Source: Dioscorea cayenensis subsp. rotundata
Lineage: Eukaryota > Streptophyta > Magnoliopsida > Dioscoreales > Dioscoreaceae
Assembly: GCF_009730915.1 (NCBI RefSeq)
Contig: NW_024086731.1
Location: 1 to 64,000 of the forward strand
Direction of reading: 5' to 3'
Length of the DNA stretch: 64,000 nt
This document shows positions 1 through 12,169 of the stretch, in pieces. The translations under genes were made by a program, and so were the position numbers. Numbering within the stretch: position 1 is the stretch's first letter; the number at the start of each line of letters is the position of its first letter. Under the pieces are notes generated by a model. The model did no database searches, was not told the DNA's origin, and was given only the letters and a program-made list of their open reading frames with translations.

Positions 1-1471
1 ATCAGGTTTTAATCCCAACTCACGTAAGGAGTCAAAGTGTATAGCATTAAATTTTCACTAGTGTGCATGCCATATTTGATGAAATAAAAATAAAATAAAA
101 GCCAAAAATAGACTGAAACACACTATTCTGGCGAATTTATTCTATATGATATATATATATTATCATTTTCAAACTAAAGTTAGCTACCTTAGACGTGAGC
201 ACTGCCATTAAACTTTGTAGGTTATAAAGCTTTTATCTATACTCACATTCTTACACTCCTCCATCTACTCCAATTTATTATTTATCCACCTTTAAGCACT
301 AAATACTCAGTGCTATGGCTGAGCTGTAGAAGTACCCAAAATAAAAGTTTGTATATGTGCATAAGTCGATCTTTCATACAATTTAAAATTTACATTTTAT
401 TTAGTCAAATCAACTAACAGATTATTATATATATATATATATATATATGTAATATGGAGCCCATCTGTACTGGTGTACTAGAACAAAAAGCCCAGCTTGT
501 CTTGTCAGGATCCAATCTATACACTTCTTTATTCAAGTTTATATGCGGAATTGGCATGTCCTTACTTAATATCATTAACGTTGGGCTCCAATTTGGGCCG
601 ACCTGTGCTTCTGTGATTAGGGACGTCACTTTAACTCCACGTCCATCTTAATTAATGTTTTCTTAGCTCTGGACCAACACAAGTCCTTGTGGTGTCTAAT
701 TAAAGTCGTTGCCCTTATTTCTGATTATTACTTTAAGTACGTGAAATGGTTATTTATTCTAAATTCATACTTATAAATCTCCATTTAGTAATTCTATAAG
801 AACCCAAACAAAAATAGAAGACAATTATTATAATCTTTTTGAAGGTGATGACACTTTGGATTGAATAGCGTTCAAAACTCAGTGATATATATATATAGTG
901 CTAGGTAGATATATACACAGGAAATTTGAGTAAATTAATGATTTAAATGGTTACCTTTTTAAAGTGTTAGATCGGATGCAGTACTAGTTCTTATTATCAA
1001 ATGAGATTATGAGTAGTATGTCCTTGGGACTAATCCTAAGTCTTTCTCAATTAGTCATCAAAACTAGTTCTACTATACTTATGTACATGTACCATTCGTG
1101 CCCTTGTTGGGTGAGGTGACGTACCAAATGAGTCATAAAAAAATTTAAAAATAAAAACTAATATATATATTTATATATATAATAAAACATACTATATTTC
1201 GATCCCGTTGCAGAGGTCTATACTCGGTAATAGTGATACTGAAACTTATGTGTCGAATTGTCGATTTTGGGATCAGAAACCTTTGACTTTGTGTCGAAAA
1301 TGATGACCCAGGTCAATTTTGTTTTCACCTAGACCGTGATCAGGTTAATTCGCAGTATATTCGAATGATGCGATGGTGCGAAAATACGTAGTCCGCCATA
1401 AATAAATAAATAAATACCTGGTGTGAAGCTTCGTGGGATCACACGCTAGGCAACAAATGCTCAACTGGCAG

Positions 1472-1508
<37 letters not shown>

Positions 1509-1793
1509 GCTGCTCTAATTGAGTCAAGCAACGTATGCGAGAAGTCTAACGATTCAGGAATGCACAAGGCTGCGTGAGTCAGCGCTGTTAAACCACGCTA
1601 CCCGTGCCGATGCAGCGTGCGTGCGCCATCTGGGATGAGAGATCGACAAAACTATCCAAACATTTTAAGAAGTTTCCTTCTCCGCATCTCCGCGGTTCTA
1701 CCAACCTCGGTGAGCACACTAGTACCGCAATATCAGCAAGCTTTTGGGTTCCCACAGTCCCATGCGTAGAGCAAAGACCAGTTTATAGAGATC
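1..1793. other. Intergenic AT-rich stretch
   Basis: I see no supportable gene here. It holds short AT tracts (about 421-448 and 1161-1180) and a CT microsatellite at 1473-1506. The part from about 1200 to 1790 is less AT-rich and has no ORF I recognise. Its right end may be decayed sequence upstream of the P450 relic that follows. Confidence 0.5.
1473..1506 (+). repeat. (CT)n microsatellite
   Basis: About 17 uninterrupted CT units, directly visible. Read on the other strand it makes an Arg-Glu repeat, which is an artefact of the repeat and not a protein. Confidence 0.95.
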
Positions 1794-2076
1794 GCTCGAG
1801 AGTTCTCCAAGATTTTTGAAGCTTTTAATGTTGGTGACTTTTATTCCTTGGCTTAGTGGTTAGACTTGCAAGGGATTAATTAATAAGAGAGCTTTGTTAG
1901 GGCTAGGGTCTCTTTGATAAGTTTATTGATAAAGATTATGAGGAGCATAGAAGAAGCCTAAGCCTATTGATGCTGATATGGTTGATGTTATGCTTGCTTT
2001 TCTTGATGATGATGAGTCTTTTAAGTTAATGAAGGATGATGATGAGTTGAAGGTTTTTAGTATTTTACTTAGACCG
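1794..2076 (+). pseudogene. Cytochrome P450 relic (fragment)
   Basis: Conceptual translation starting at 1794 gives AREFSKIFEAFNVGDF, then a TAG stop at 1854-1856, then WLDLQG. This is the pattern of plant P450s between helices F and G (NxGDF...P.L.WLDLQG). After a frame change, FDKFIDK and EEHRR appear from 1913. After a further change, DADMVDVMLAFLDDDESFKL appears from about 1965, matching the usual FxDxxxxEHR...DxVDVLL stretch before the I helix. The order and spacing fit a single P450 exon fragment broken by a stop and at least two frameshifts. The haem-binding region is absent. The family looks like the CYP71 clan, but I cannot name a subfamily. It is a dead gene piece and not a functional enzyme. 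Confidence 0.55.
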
Positions 2077-2083
2077 AATTAAA

Positions 2084-3780
2084 ATTTGTGATTCATAAAA
2101 AACCAATGATTAAAGATTATAAAAGAAAAACAACACTGACCTTCTGTTTATAATAAAAATTTAAAAATTAAGAAGAGATCAATGATATATAACCAAAATT
2201 TAGTATAAAAGAGAACTTCAATAATCATTTGAAAATTATCATAGGACCAACAGGCTTGTAGCCCAGTCGTACCTCGGGTTCACTTGTTGGATGAGACATG
2301 AGTTCGATTTCTTTTGGTCGCACTCCCAAGTTCCAAGAGAGTGAATAAAAAACATTACTTTATATAATTGTATCATGACATGCAAGAGTATCCTTCTTGC
2401 ACTCTCTTGTATATTCAGAGTTATTTTGTGCACATGCATTACGGCTCAAATTTTATTTTATATTCAACAAAAGTTTTATGTTGGAATTGACACTTCATGA
2501 AAAATATGTGAAATGCAATTCTAATAATAAGAAAAATAAAATAAAAATAGAGTTAAAATAGATGACACAGAGATTGGTAGAAGTAAAAATTTTGGCACTT
2601 AATTAAACTCTATAATTCAAAATGAATAAAATACGTTACAAATAAGATTAAGATAAATTAAATAAAATAGAATGGAGTTTATAGAGTTTTATGTAATCGT
2701 AGAATGTTTCTTAGATTGAAAAGTAAATTTTATATAAAGATAGTTAAGCCAACTATAATAAATGGGTCAGAATATTAGGTGGTTAAGGAATAACACACTT
2801 AAAAAGGATGAATGTGACTGAAATGAGAGCATTAAGATAGAATTTAAGTGTTATTAGGAAAAAATCAATCAAAAAAATAGATTTATTCAAAATTGCTAGA
2901 TTGGGAATAACATCTATTACTGATATTTTATTTTATTTTATTTTTTTGCGCTATTAAAAAAGTTTCACTCGTAACTGGAAAAGAAAGATAACTAAAAAAC
3001 TACAGATATCATATCAAAAAGCGTAAAACCAGTTGACAAAAATACTCTTCATGATTTATCTTAGGGGTCCAACTTTGTGAAATAGAGTCTCTTGTGTGAT
3101 GTTTTCTATGCAACCGTAAATCTATCCTCCAAATGAATCCAGTTTCTAGGAATTATTAGCTCAACATTACAGTTATCAACTTCACCAAACAGGTTAAGGA
3201 TGCAATTCTCTTGTTCCAGTCTACAATTTGAGCTCACATAATTTGTCTGAAGATGGCTGTAGACCTTACACAGTTTGCCAAGGATGTAGTTGACTCTTAG
3301 CTTAAGTTCCTTGACTCTCTATTGCAATCTTTGGTGCTTTGGCCTCAAAGTTGTGAATGTTGCAGCAACCTATAAATAAAAGTTGTTGTTAGTATAACCT
3401 ATCATTGGTAAGTTAGGGAAGAATCTATTAAGATCGTTTGACGTCTGAGTCCTTTAAAACCGATAAGTACCATATAGAAATTTTTAGGTAAAATATTACG
3501 GGTAGAAGAGAGATAAATCTATATTTTGCATATGAAATTTACTTAATGATATATCTATGTTTTGTTTTATCTATTTTTGAATTTTGATAGAGTCAAATGT
3601 ATGAGAGGACAGATGATACCGCCAAAACGCCAACCCCAAATAGTTGAGAGACTAATAACTCTATTTTATTGCAGTTGTTGCCTTTGTATGGCGAGGACCC
3701 CATGGGGCAGCCTGAGCTCGCTGGCTACGGAAAACTTTAGTAGTAACCGCCGTCAATCAATATTTTTATACTGATCATTA
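2084..3780. other. Intergenic; one coding-like patch
   Basis: AT-rich DNA without a recognisable gene. The stretch near 2250-2345 has tRNA-like box A and box B resemblances (GTAGCCCAGTCGTAC, GAGTTCGATTTC) and could be a decayed SINE. On the minus strand, 3318 down to 3106 stays open for about 70 codons with a charged, helix-like composition, but it has no start or family I recognise. Confidence 0.4.
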
Positions 3781-3819
3781 ATGCTTTAATAACATTTTCG
3801 TTTTGCGTTTACCAATACG

Positions 3820-4675
3820 TAATGCTGCGCGTTGATCGTGACCGCCCCTACCGTTCAATCGGAAATCGAACCGCCGTGGCACTGTACTCGAGATACTCCC
3901 ATCGAGCCCGGTATTAAAAATCTCGGTGCAGTACCCGGTGACCCGGGCGGTTCATCCGGGAACCGTCGAGTTGGCCCTACGGGTCAATCGGCTCACGAAT
4001 GCTTTAATACATTATTTAATAATTTATTATTATTTTCCTCATTAAAATCACAAATCGTGTATATTTATTAATATTAATTTATAATTTATAATCAATAAAT
4101 AGAATTACAATATATATTACAAAAATTAACATTTAAAAATAAAATATATTAATGCTGTTATGTAAATATTTCTAAAAATTTAATTTATTATAAAACAATA
4201 AATGAGTGTAATTTTATTATAAAAATATAAAAATTAAAAGTATCTCTAATTAAATAAAAATATAAGAAAATCTAAAAACAAAAATAAAAACTCAATTGAG
4301 ATATAAGAATTAGTGAATTAAATTTTTATTTATTTTAACAAAATCAATCAATATAAATAAATAACATCGAGTAGGTGTTCAATAATTATATATTAATATA
4401 TTAAATTTGTAAATATTTAAAAATATATAAAATAAATGACATAATTAGAAAACCTATCGTATATAAGTGTAATTTATCAATTTAAATATCAAATTGTGAG
4501 TAGGTTTTTATAATATAATTATGGGTTTAATATTATATTTGCTTTATTATTAATTATTATAATATTTTTATATTTAATTATCGACCCCGATTCAACCTGC
4601 TCGACCCGGCCGAACACATCGACCGACCGGCTTAGCCGTCATTGTCCGGCCCGGGTCCGACAACCTGTGTAATGG
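3820..4675. mobile_element. Possible non-autonomous hAT-like element (GC-rich ends, AT-rich core)
   Basis: Two GC-rich islands, about 3820-3995 and 4580-4675, carry repeated ACCCGGG, GACCCG and CCGGCCCGGG runs and bracket about 580 bp of almost pure AT DNA. The same style of terminal sequence bounds the well-delimited hAT element at 58538-63597. I could not find a clean terminal inverted repeat or an 8-bp target duplication, so the ends are approximate and the class is an inference. Confidence 0.35.
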
Positions 4676-5610
4676 TATGTGCTTGAGTGGTTTGTGGAGT
4701 CGGATGACAGTGAAGCTCATCATACCAAATCCCTAGAGTTCAGAATCGTAGGTTTTTAATAATTTTAGTAATTAAAAACAAGGTTTTCTTTGCAAAAATC
4801 GTGGAAATTTTAAAAATTATATAAGAAAAATAATGATCTAAACTTTATGATTTTTTAATAATCAGAGATTAAATTAATAATGTGTAGCATTGAAAATCTT
4901 ATTTAAAAATTACTAAATTTTAAGTTTTAATAAAGTTTGAAAAATTGTTCAAAAACATTAATCACAATTATAGTATAGTTGACTTAAACCCCTTTTACTC
5001 GATGAGTCGGTTTTACAGCACGCGTCATTGAACGAGGAGAGGCTCGTGGTTGGGGCTAAAATACCTGAAAAATTAAAAAGGTGCACTGAATATGGTATCG
5101 ACTTTTATTTAGCTCTCGTACTGAACTCAGTTCCCTGGGTCCACACTGCTTGTAGGTTCATGCATGAGTTCCATTTCAAACTGTTTTAAGGATACCTTTA
5201 ACCAACAAATCACATCCCTTATACAAATGGGCCCAAGTTAAATATTTAAAGAAGAGACCAGCCTTATTTATCCTGATCCTGGCTTGATTCTAATGAATTT
5301 CATTGTTATAATAAGGGACTTTAACATTCATATTTTACCAAATTGATTTGGTTCCATTTTTAGGTATTTCAAATCTTGATTATAATAAATATATAGTTTA
5401 TAATTATAATTTAAAAAATTATAATTTTAATCTCAAAATGTTTTAATTAATTATAATGAAGTCTAAATTTGATCAATTTTGTTAGCTTGTTATATAAATT
5501 AATTAGTGTTACATTTGTTATAATGTTCAATGCTGTTGATTATTGTTAATTATTTGATTTTTTGTTTTTAACTTAATATTAATTTATTGATGAAATTTCA
5601 AATTTATGAA

Positions 5611-5656
<46 letters not shown>

Positions 5657-6134
5657 CAAGGACATGGACATGATTCGGAAAAAAAAAAACAAAACAAAAC
5701 AAAAAAAACAAAAAACAAAAAACCCTTGAACATGCATTTGGCGGCTTCTTTTTAAGAGAAACCTTGAGTTCTCTGGAGTTCTTTGTGAACGATCCTAGAG
5801 ATTAGATGACCATCACTAACTTTGCCTAAGTTCTTTTTCATCCCCACCTAGTTGTGCTATGAACACCATCTTCCTTGATTGTTTTCGTGGTCCTATTATA
5901 TATCTCTTGTTTTGTTTTTCTTGTTTTTGGTTCAATTTTTCCATGTTTAGTGGATGTTAGTTTCTATTTGTTTATCTTGTTGTATCTGACTTTATATTCA
6001 ATGAAGTAACGGTTCACCAATTTTTATATAAAAGAAAAACATAAATATGATTTATTTTTATTTTGAATTAACATGTTAATTTTTGCTTTGTAGAAAAACA
6101 TTTATATATGAAAATTAAGTTTGTCTTTTACTTA
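4676..6134. other. Intergenic; AAT microsatellite and possible LINE tail
   Basis: No gene seen. An (AAT)n repeat lies at 5610-5655, followed by an A-rich tract. From about 5740 to 6045 the sequence resembles a decayed L1-type LINE 3' end: it contains 'ttcaatgaagtaacggttca' followed by an A-rich tail, comparable with the endings of the LINE copies elsewhere in the window. That resemblance is weak. Confidence 0.35.
5610..5655 (+). repeat. (AAT)n microsatellite
   Basis: About 15 uninterrupted AAT units, directly visible. Confidence 0.95.
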
Positions 6135-6551
6135 GGGTGTGTTTGTGTTAAGTGTATTTGGTTTAATGAAACCAAAACTTTAATTTACTGAAATCCATTG
6201 TTTGGTTTGAGCCAGATCTCAGAATCCTGACGTGAATTGGGATTACATCACATAGGTTTTGACAGATTTGGTTTCATGTCCAAATCGCGAAACCATCCTC
6301 GAGAGTTGACCAATGTATATATATACATACATGCGATACATACACATACACACTGGCGCGTACATATACATTTATATATTTATATAAACATATACGAGTA
6401 AAGCTTTTACACATATACATATACATACTCATATACATATATGTATATATACATATACTTATACATATATATACATACATATATATTCATATTATATATA
6501 CATATACTTATACATATATATACATACATATATATTCATATATGTATATAT

Positions 6552-6582
<31 letters not shown>

Positions 6583-7122
6583 CTCATATACATATTTTTA
6601 CACATATACATATATATATACCCATATATGTATATGTATATGTCACATACATATGTATACATATACTTATATAAGATATATACATGTATACATACACATA
6701 TGTGTATATGTATATACATACACCTACACAGACGCATATATGTATACAGATATGTATATATCATACATACACATGCATGTACTTATCACACGACATGTAT
6801 ATATACATATATGTATATACATATATACACACATATGCTGTACTTATCGAGATATATATTCTCATGTATATATGTATATATACTATATATACATATATAC
6901 TATACATATATATACTACATATATGCGAGACTCTACACTTACTACAGATCTTTCCGTCAGACGCAAATCCTTTCAAAGCAAATTTTATAATCAAGAATTT
7001 TCGAGCATACATCTAACCAAACACAAGATTTGACCGTACCTGATTTTTGAAAACCAAGATTTCTAATTACATTGTAATTAGAAATCCACTGTATTTAGAA
7101 TTACATCCAACCAAACGGCCCC
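6135..7122. mobile_element. Tourist-like (PIF/Harbinger) MITE with microsatellite core
   Basis: The left end GGGTGTGTTTGTGTTAAG and the right end (reverse complement GGGGCCGTTTGGTTGGATG) form an imperfect terminal inverted repeat. Both sides are flanked by TTA (6132-6134 and 7123-7125), the 3-bp target duplication typical of PIF/Harbinger elements. No transposase is encoded. Roughly 620 bp of the interior (about 6310-6930) is a degenerate TATATACATA repeat, which also produces several long meaningless reading frames rich in Tyr, Ile and His. Confidence 0.6.
6310..6930. repeat. AT/ACATAT compound microsatellite
   Basis: A long run of alternating purine-pyrimidine DNA built from TATA, ACATAT and CACA units, with a clean (CA)n patch at 6551-6569. 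Open frames here are by-products of the repeat. Confidence 0.9.
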
Positions 7123-7975
7123 TTAATTTCTTTCATAATTAAACACCAACACAACCTAACAACTAATTATGAAAAGAGTGCACATTTATTAATTGTCAAC
7201 TAGAAAAATATCATTATTGAAACATAGAAATCTCACATTTTTAATTTATCAAGCAGTGTACAAAACCGTACTAGTTCTAACTTGGACTTTATTTAATTAC
7301 AAAATCGAAACATCTTTCATCAACATGCAAGCACTTTTAATGTATGCTAATATGGTTTGAAATTTCAGTGCAATTAATAACACACACATGCACTTCATTC
7401 TTATGGTGGTTCAATTAAGTGCCTCTCTTAAAACTATATATCTATAAAGAGGAGTTGGCTGCACTTGCAATTTAGACATCAAATAAAGATTTGATGCAAA
7501 TGAAATGACAAAATGGAGAGAGAGAGAGAGAGGAGCAGTATATATATATATATATGCGGTTATAATTAAGAGAACATAGGAAAGGATAATAGTAGATGGT
7601 CTAATAGTTGAAATTAATGTTATGTGTTGGTGTTGGTTCAAAAAGATATAGCTGAAAAACGCTATCAATTAAATCTATTTACTTGATTGAGGAGATGGAG
7701 GGAGGATGGTGGTGATGGTGAGCTTTGCATTGTAGCATTTAACTTGTTCTTCTTCTTCTTCTTCTGAATTCTCTTTATCACTTTCGTCTGGCGAATATCA
7801 GAGCAATATTGGTACGGCCATCAATGCACATCCATAAGAAGCAAATTCATAACCTTTAAGCTAGTTAATGGTGTAGGTATGGAAGGAGAAGCTGGCCACA
7901 TGCATCAGTCAACTAAATTTCATGCAGGCTATTTAATTTAATTATTATATCTTAATATAATTAATGAAACCTCTT
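7123..7975. other. Intergenic
   Basis: No gene recognised. It contains short GA (about 7517-7532), AT (about 7540-7555) and CTT (about 7747-7764) repeats. Confidence 0.5.
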
Positions 7976-7982
7976 GATTAAT

Positions 7983-8160
7983 AACTCGAACTCGGGCTCT
8001 GGTTCGGGCTCAGGTTTTGTTCGGAATTATACGAAGTAATGTTAGTCTTAGTGTAAATAATGAATACTATGATAGAGAACTCGGGCTTGGGCTTCATTTG
8101 GTCGGATTTACATAAGGGCCCGGGAATGGGTAGCCCGACCCGTTTAACCCTAATTGTCAA
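7983..8160. mobile_element. Possible hAT-type terminal remnants
   Basis: Short GC-rich patches (CTCGGGCTCTGGTTCGGGCT near 7990 and AGGGCCCGGGAATGGGTAGC near 8115) in AT-rich surroundings resemble plant hAT ends of the 'GGGxCGGGC' type. No target duplication was found. This is only a suggestion. Confidence 0.25.
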
Positions 8161-8650
8161 CATGACATTGATTGAAACCAGTGTTAAAATTTGTATTAGG
8201 ATCAATGCATGGAAATGCATGAAATAATGATTATAATGACATAACAAGCCTAATCCAACCAATTGGTAGTTGGCATTTGAATGCAAGTTTAATTTTTCCA
8301 TAATATGAAATCATTTTCATGTATATAACAAAGTACAGAATTTCCACTAAACTTCATTAATTAAAAACTCAATGAATGAGATGAGAGCATTTGTGGAGAT
8401 CCAATTAGCAAGGAGTTAGATTTTGGTGGTTGAAGCCCTGAAGGAGAAGCATCAAGATGTCAATAGTTTGGTAATATATACATGCATAAAAAAGAAGACT
8501 TGAATAGAGAGCAAGGAGAAGGTTTTTTCTAAAGCATTTAAGGTCACTTTACTTGTCACTTTTAATGCTTGGCCTGCCCTCCTTTTAATGAGTTCAATGA
8601 GACCCATTTAAGAACCCTCTTTAGTATCCAAACTTCTCTTGTTTCTTAAC

Positions 8651-9362
8651 ATGAATGACTTCTTCTCCATCTCCTCCTCCTTCTTCTCCTCCAAAGAAGA
8701 AGAAGACATCAAAGTAATGGCTAAGAGGAAAGCTTTACTTGAAGAGATGAATTTTGATGATCATCCAGAGCTCTCTCTTGCTCCTTCTTTTTCTACTTTC
8801 ACTGACAACACTTACACTTCTTCCACTGAGTCAGAAGCTAACTCTTGTAGGAAGAGAAAGATGCTTCATGCTAGCATTGAACTCCATCTCAATCATCCTC
8901 TTCCTTTTGATTGGGAGCAATGCTTAGACCTACAAGTAATATACATATTTATATATATATATATAGATATATAGATAAGTTATATCTGTTTTTAAATTTT
9001 ATTAATTATGATGATCATGTTTGTTATTACAGTCAGGGAGAGTGTATTACATGAATAGAGAAACACTAAAGAGGAGTTGGAGCAGGCCAAAGGAAAGAAA
9101 GGTAGACTTAGAGTTAAACATCTCAAGAAACTCAAGCATGGAGGAGATGATTAAGAAGGAGGAGGAAAGCATAATAACAACAAGCAGCATGATTGCAGTG
9201 CCATGCTTCAACTGTCATCTTCTTGTCATGCTTTGCAAGTCTTCTCCTACGTGTCCTAATTGCAAGTATGTTTATCCTCTTCATGCACTTGAAACTCCTA
9301 CCAATCCTTCTCCTCCTCCTCCTGCTCCCAAGTCCTTGGAAACCCTAAGTCTTCTCAACTAG
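8651..9362 (+). CDS. CFL1-like: WW-domain protein, CURLY FLAG LEAF 1 (CFL1)-like
   Basis: Two exons, 8651-8935 and 9033-9362, joined across a GT-AG intron (8936-9032, phase 0), encode 204 residues. The start is the first ATG of the exon; the in-frame codon upstream at 8639 is TTG. The WW domain spans about residues 84-114 and crosses the intron: LPFDWEQCLDLQ, then SGRVYYMNRETLKRSW, with tryptophans W88 and W111 and the central YY. A C-terminal cysteine cluster (C153, C156, C169, C172) may bind a metal. LELNI at 121-125 resembles an EAR-type repressor motif. CFL1 proteins are nuclear regulators of cuticle and leaf development that bind class IV HD-ZIP factors; function here is inferred from that family. 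The upstream 400 bp looks like an ordinary promoter, and I cannot place a TATA box with confidence. Confidence 0.85.
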
Positions 9363-10839
9363 CTTGAAGTTAGAGGATATATTTAAGCTTTGTTTATATG
9401 TTATGGAATATATTATGGTATATGTATTTAAGGTAGTGCATGCATGGGAATTATTCTAATGATCACTAGCTTGCTTATCTTTGGAGAGGTAAGTGCACAG
9501 AGTTTTGCATGTTTTGTGTGTACTGAATGAATGTTTTTTGGACAATGGAAAATGGAAAGGTGACATAGGGATAGATCCCATGCAATGTATGACTGCTTAT
9601 GATAAATTTTGCTTGCAATATTTCTTGGAATTACTAGTGAATTATATATATATATATAGGAGGAAAATGATAATATTGATATAGTGAAAATAGAATGTAA
9701 AAATTATATGGAAAACATATTTCAAAAAAGTCAAAGTTCTATGGAAATATTAATGAAGATCAATTATATTGAATATTATAGAACTTTTTTATGCATGGTA
9801 TGATGGGATCATCTAGGCATTTGGGTATTATGTGAATCAAAGCTTAAATTAATCTTGAACATATCATTCTATATTTGATGATATTAATTATCCTGTTTTT
9901 CTTCAGAGAATTTTTATGATCGTTCTTTTGAGAGTAAATGTTTCACCAACTAATAATGAACAGGCTTATGTGACTTTGCCAAGATTTTCTTAATAATTCA
10001 TTTATAACGTTTGTATGGAAATACGGAAGACTAGTACTTAAGCTCAAACAATAATAATATTAACTATATAGTACTCCACACAACAACCATCAAAAATGGA
10101 AAAGTATTTTCCTATTAGATAAATATTTCACTCATTGATAACAATATAAACAAAACTCCATAATAAATATTCTCCGGAAAATGACTTACCAACTTACAAT
10201 ACAATTATTATTTATATAAATATGACTTATTATATATATATATATAATTTCAATTGTAAAAATAATTTTTTTTCTATTTTGAAACTTGAGTAGATTCAAT
10301 TATTATTAAAAAAATATTTTATTATTATAGTATGGTGAGATGAGATTTATGAATGTCCTTGATGAAGGCAGCAACGTACAGAAGGCTTTGGGCCATTCCA
10401 TTTCCAATATCTCTTCCATGCGGTGCATAACAGGTCCATGAAAAGTAAATTAAAAGTACACGAACATATGTAGTAAAACCGTCCTTGTCACAAGCCATGC
10501 AAAGTTTTTTTTTTTTTTACTGTGGGTAAGTTTTTTTTTTGAAATAATTAAGTGCTTCTCAATATATAAAGTTTTATATATACATAAACTATAATTTATC
10601 ACATCCAGTATAATAAAATAATTTAAATAATCACTCTTTTAAATATTTACTGATGATCATGCCAACAACCTTTATGTCTATTGACATTGGATCCTCTGCA
10701 TATGTTGTTTGTGTTCTTATTGAGAAGACATAATCGATTGATATATTAATTCTATATTTGTACATATTCTCAATATGACTTATTTATTTTGTGAAAAAAA
10801 TAAATTAAACAAAATTACATCTGATCAAGTTAAAATAAA
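9363..10839. other. Intergenic, AT-rich
   Basis: 3' flank of the CFL1-like gene followed by AT-rich DNA. Short T-runs and AT repeats only, and no gene seen. Confidence 0.5.
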
Positions 10840-11826
10840 GAGGATTCAATTCGGGATTTTATGAGCAGACTTCCTATGGCTCCCTTGAGTAACCTCCCTG
10901 ATTGGAACACGCTTATTAACAACACTGTAGCGCACCTCTCCAATGAGAATGATGGAAAATCTTGGATCCTTTCGACTAATGGTCGATTTTCGGTGAAAAC
11001 ATTCTATAACTTTTTGAATGATGGAGGCTTGCGTTGTCACAAAACTCCTGTAATCCTGAAAAGTGTTTGTCCTAAAAAGATTAATCTATTCAACTGGCTA
11101 GCTTGGGATAACAAAATCTTAACCCTCGAGAATCTTGCAATGCGCAGGTGTAACCTCCTTCAATCTACTGCCTGTGTGTTGTGCCATGCCGGGGTTGAAA
11201 CTGCTGATCACCTCCTTCTTCACTGTCCCTTTGCCTTGCATATTTGGACTTTCTTTGGCCAACTCTTTGGGGTTCGCCATTGGCCTAGGTCCCTCGTGGA
11301 TCTCTGGGGAGATTGGAGAAGAATGATTCCCAAACCCCTAATTCCTTTTTGGGATTTGCTTGTGAGAGCCATTAATTGGAATATATGGCTTGAAAGAAAT
11401 GCACGCATTTTTAATTCCAATTGTCTCTCGTCTGTTTCCATCATTATGAAGATTGTTCGTATGTTAATTTCTTGGTTTGATGCAGCGCCGGAGCCTAAAA
11501 AGGCAAAACTTGAGGTTCCAGTATCCAAGATCAAGAGAAGTCTAGAGTTTCTGAGCCCCAGAATTGCTGAGCAGTCTGTTCTGCCGCCGAGGCCTCATTC
11601 CCCGGGCGAGACTTAGCGCTAGTGTCATGTACCCCTAAAGGATCTCCTCCTCCTCTAGGGTCTTTCTTCTCTTTTCTCTTCTTCTTTTTCTTTTTGTAGG
11701 ACCTTGGTCTTTCTTCTCTTACCACTCCTGGTGGTGCTTTTTTTGTAGAAGCTTTGGCTCTTTGCTAACGCATGTGGTTCATCCACTTTTTTCAAAAATA
11801 AAAAAAAAAAATAAATAAATAAATAT
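10840..11826 (+). mobile_element. 5'-truncated L1-like LINE, 3' end (copy 1)
   Basis: The sequence covers the C-terminal part of LINE ORF2, a 3' UTR with repeated 'ggtctttcttctctt', and an A-rich tail at about 11796-11826 ('aaaaataaataaataaat'). The 5' part with endonuclease and catalytic reverse transcriptase is missing, as is usual for LINEs truncated on insertion. The 3' end GTGGTTCATCCACTTTTTTC resembles the ends of the copies near 29770 (minus) and 45180 (plus). I could not fix a target duplication. Confidence 0.75.
10861..11616 (+). pseudogene. LINE ORF2 C-terminus with zf-RVT zinc-binding domain
   Basis: An open frame of about 250 residues. It carries the reverse-transcriptase zinc-binding (zf-RVT) signature CVLCHAGVETADHLLLHC, that is CxxC-x7-H-x4-C, preceded by the typical 'W.....GRFSVKTFYNFLN' and 'PKKINLFNWLAWDNKILTLE' blocks and followed by 'NWNIWLERNARIF'. 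The catalytic reverse-transcriptase part is absent, so this is the tail of a truncated retrotransposon protein and not a host gene. The first ATG is unlikely to be a real start. Confidence 0.8.
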
Positions 11827-12169
11827 ATAAGGAGGTGAGAATTTAGCGGTAAAATCAAGGGAGCCAAGTCAAGAGTGCTAATTACATAGGTGCACGTACC
11901 AAATAAACAAGATAGGATCATTTATGACAAACATTTATATTATCAGTAAGAATATAATAAATATATAATTAATACTTAAAAATATTAATTTATTTTAAAA
12001 ATAATTAAAAATAAATTAAAACAAGTTAAACCCAGAACAAAATATGTGGCTTGCAAAAGTATGCGCATGGGTGAAATGTACGAGCAACATTTCTTCTATT
12101 TTAATATTTTTCATAAAATTTTATTATATATTATTTAAAATTTATATATCTTCTAATAAAAAAACTGAA
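11827..12169. other. Intergenic
   Basis: AT-rich stretch between the LINE tail and the inverted-motif element. Nothing recognised. Confidence 0.5.

Noticed and set aside
1345-1527. Open frame with an Arg-Glu repeat
   Set aside because: Produced by the (CT)n microsatellite; no homology and no gene context.
6274-7033. Several long open frames on both strands rich in Tyr, Ile and His
   Set aside because: They are translations of the TATATACATA microsatellite inside the MITE.
7700-8480. Possible microRNA precursors (e.g. near 7880 and 8435)
   Set aside because: Resemblance to known plant microRNAs was only partial and no matching star strand was found.
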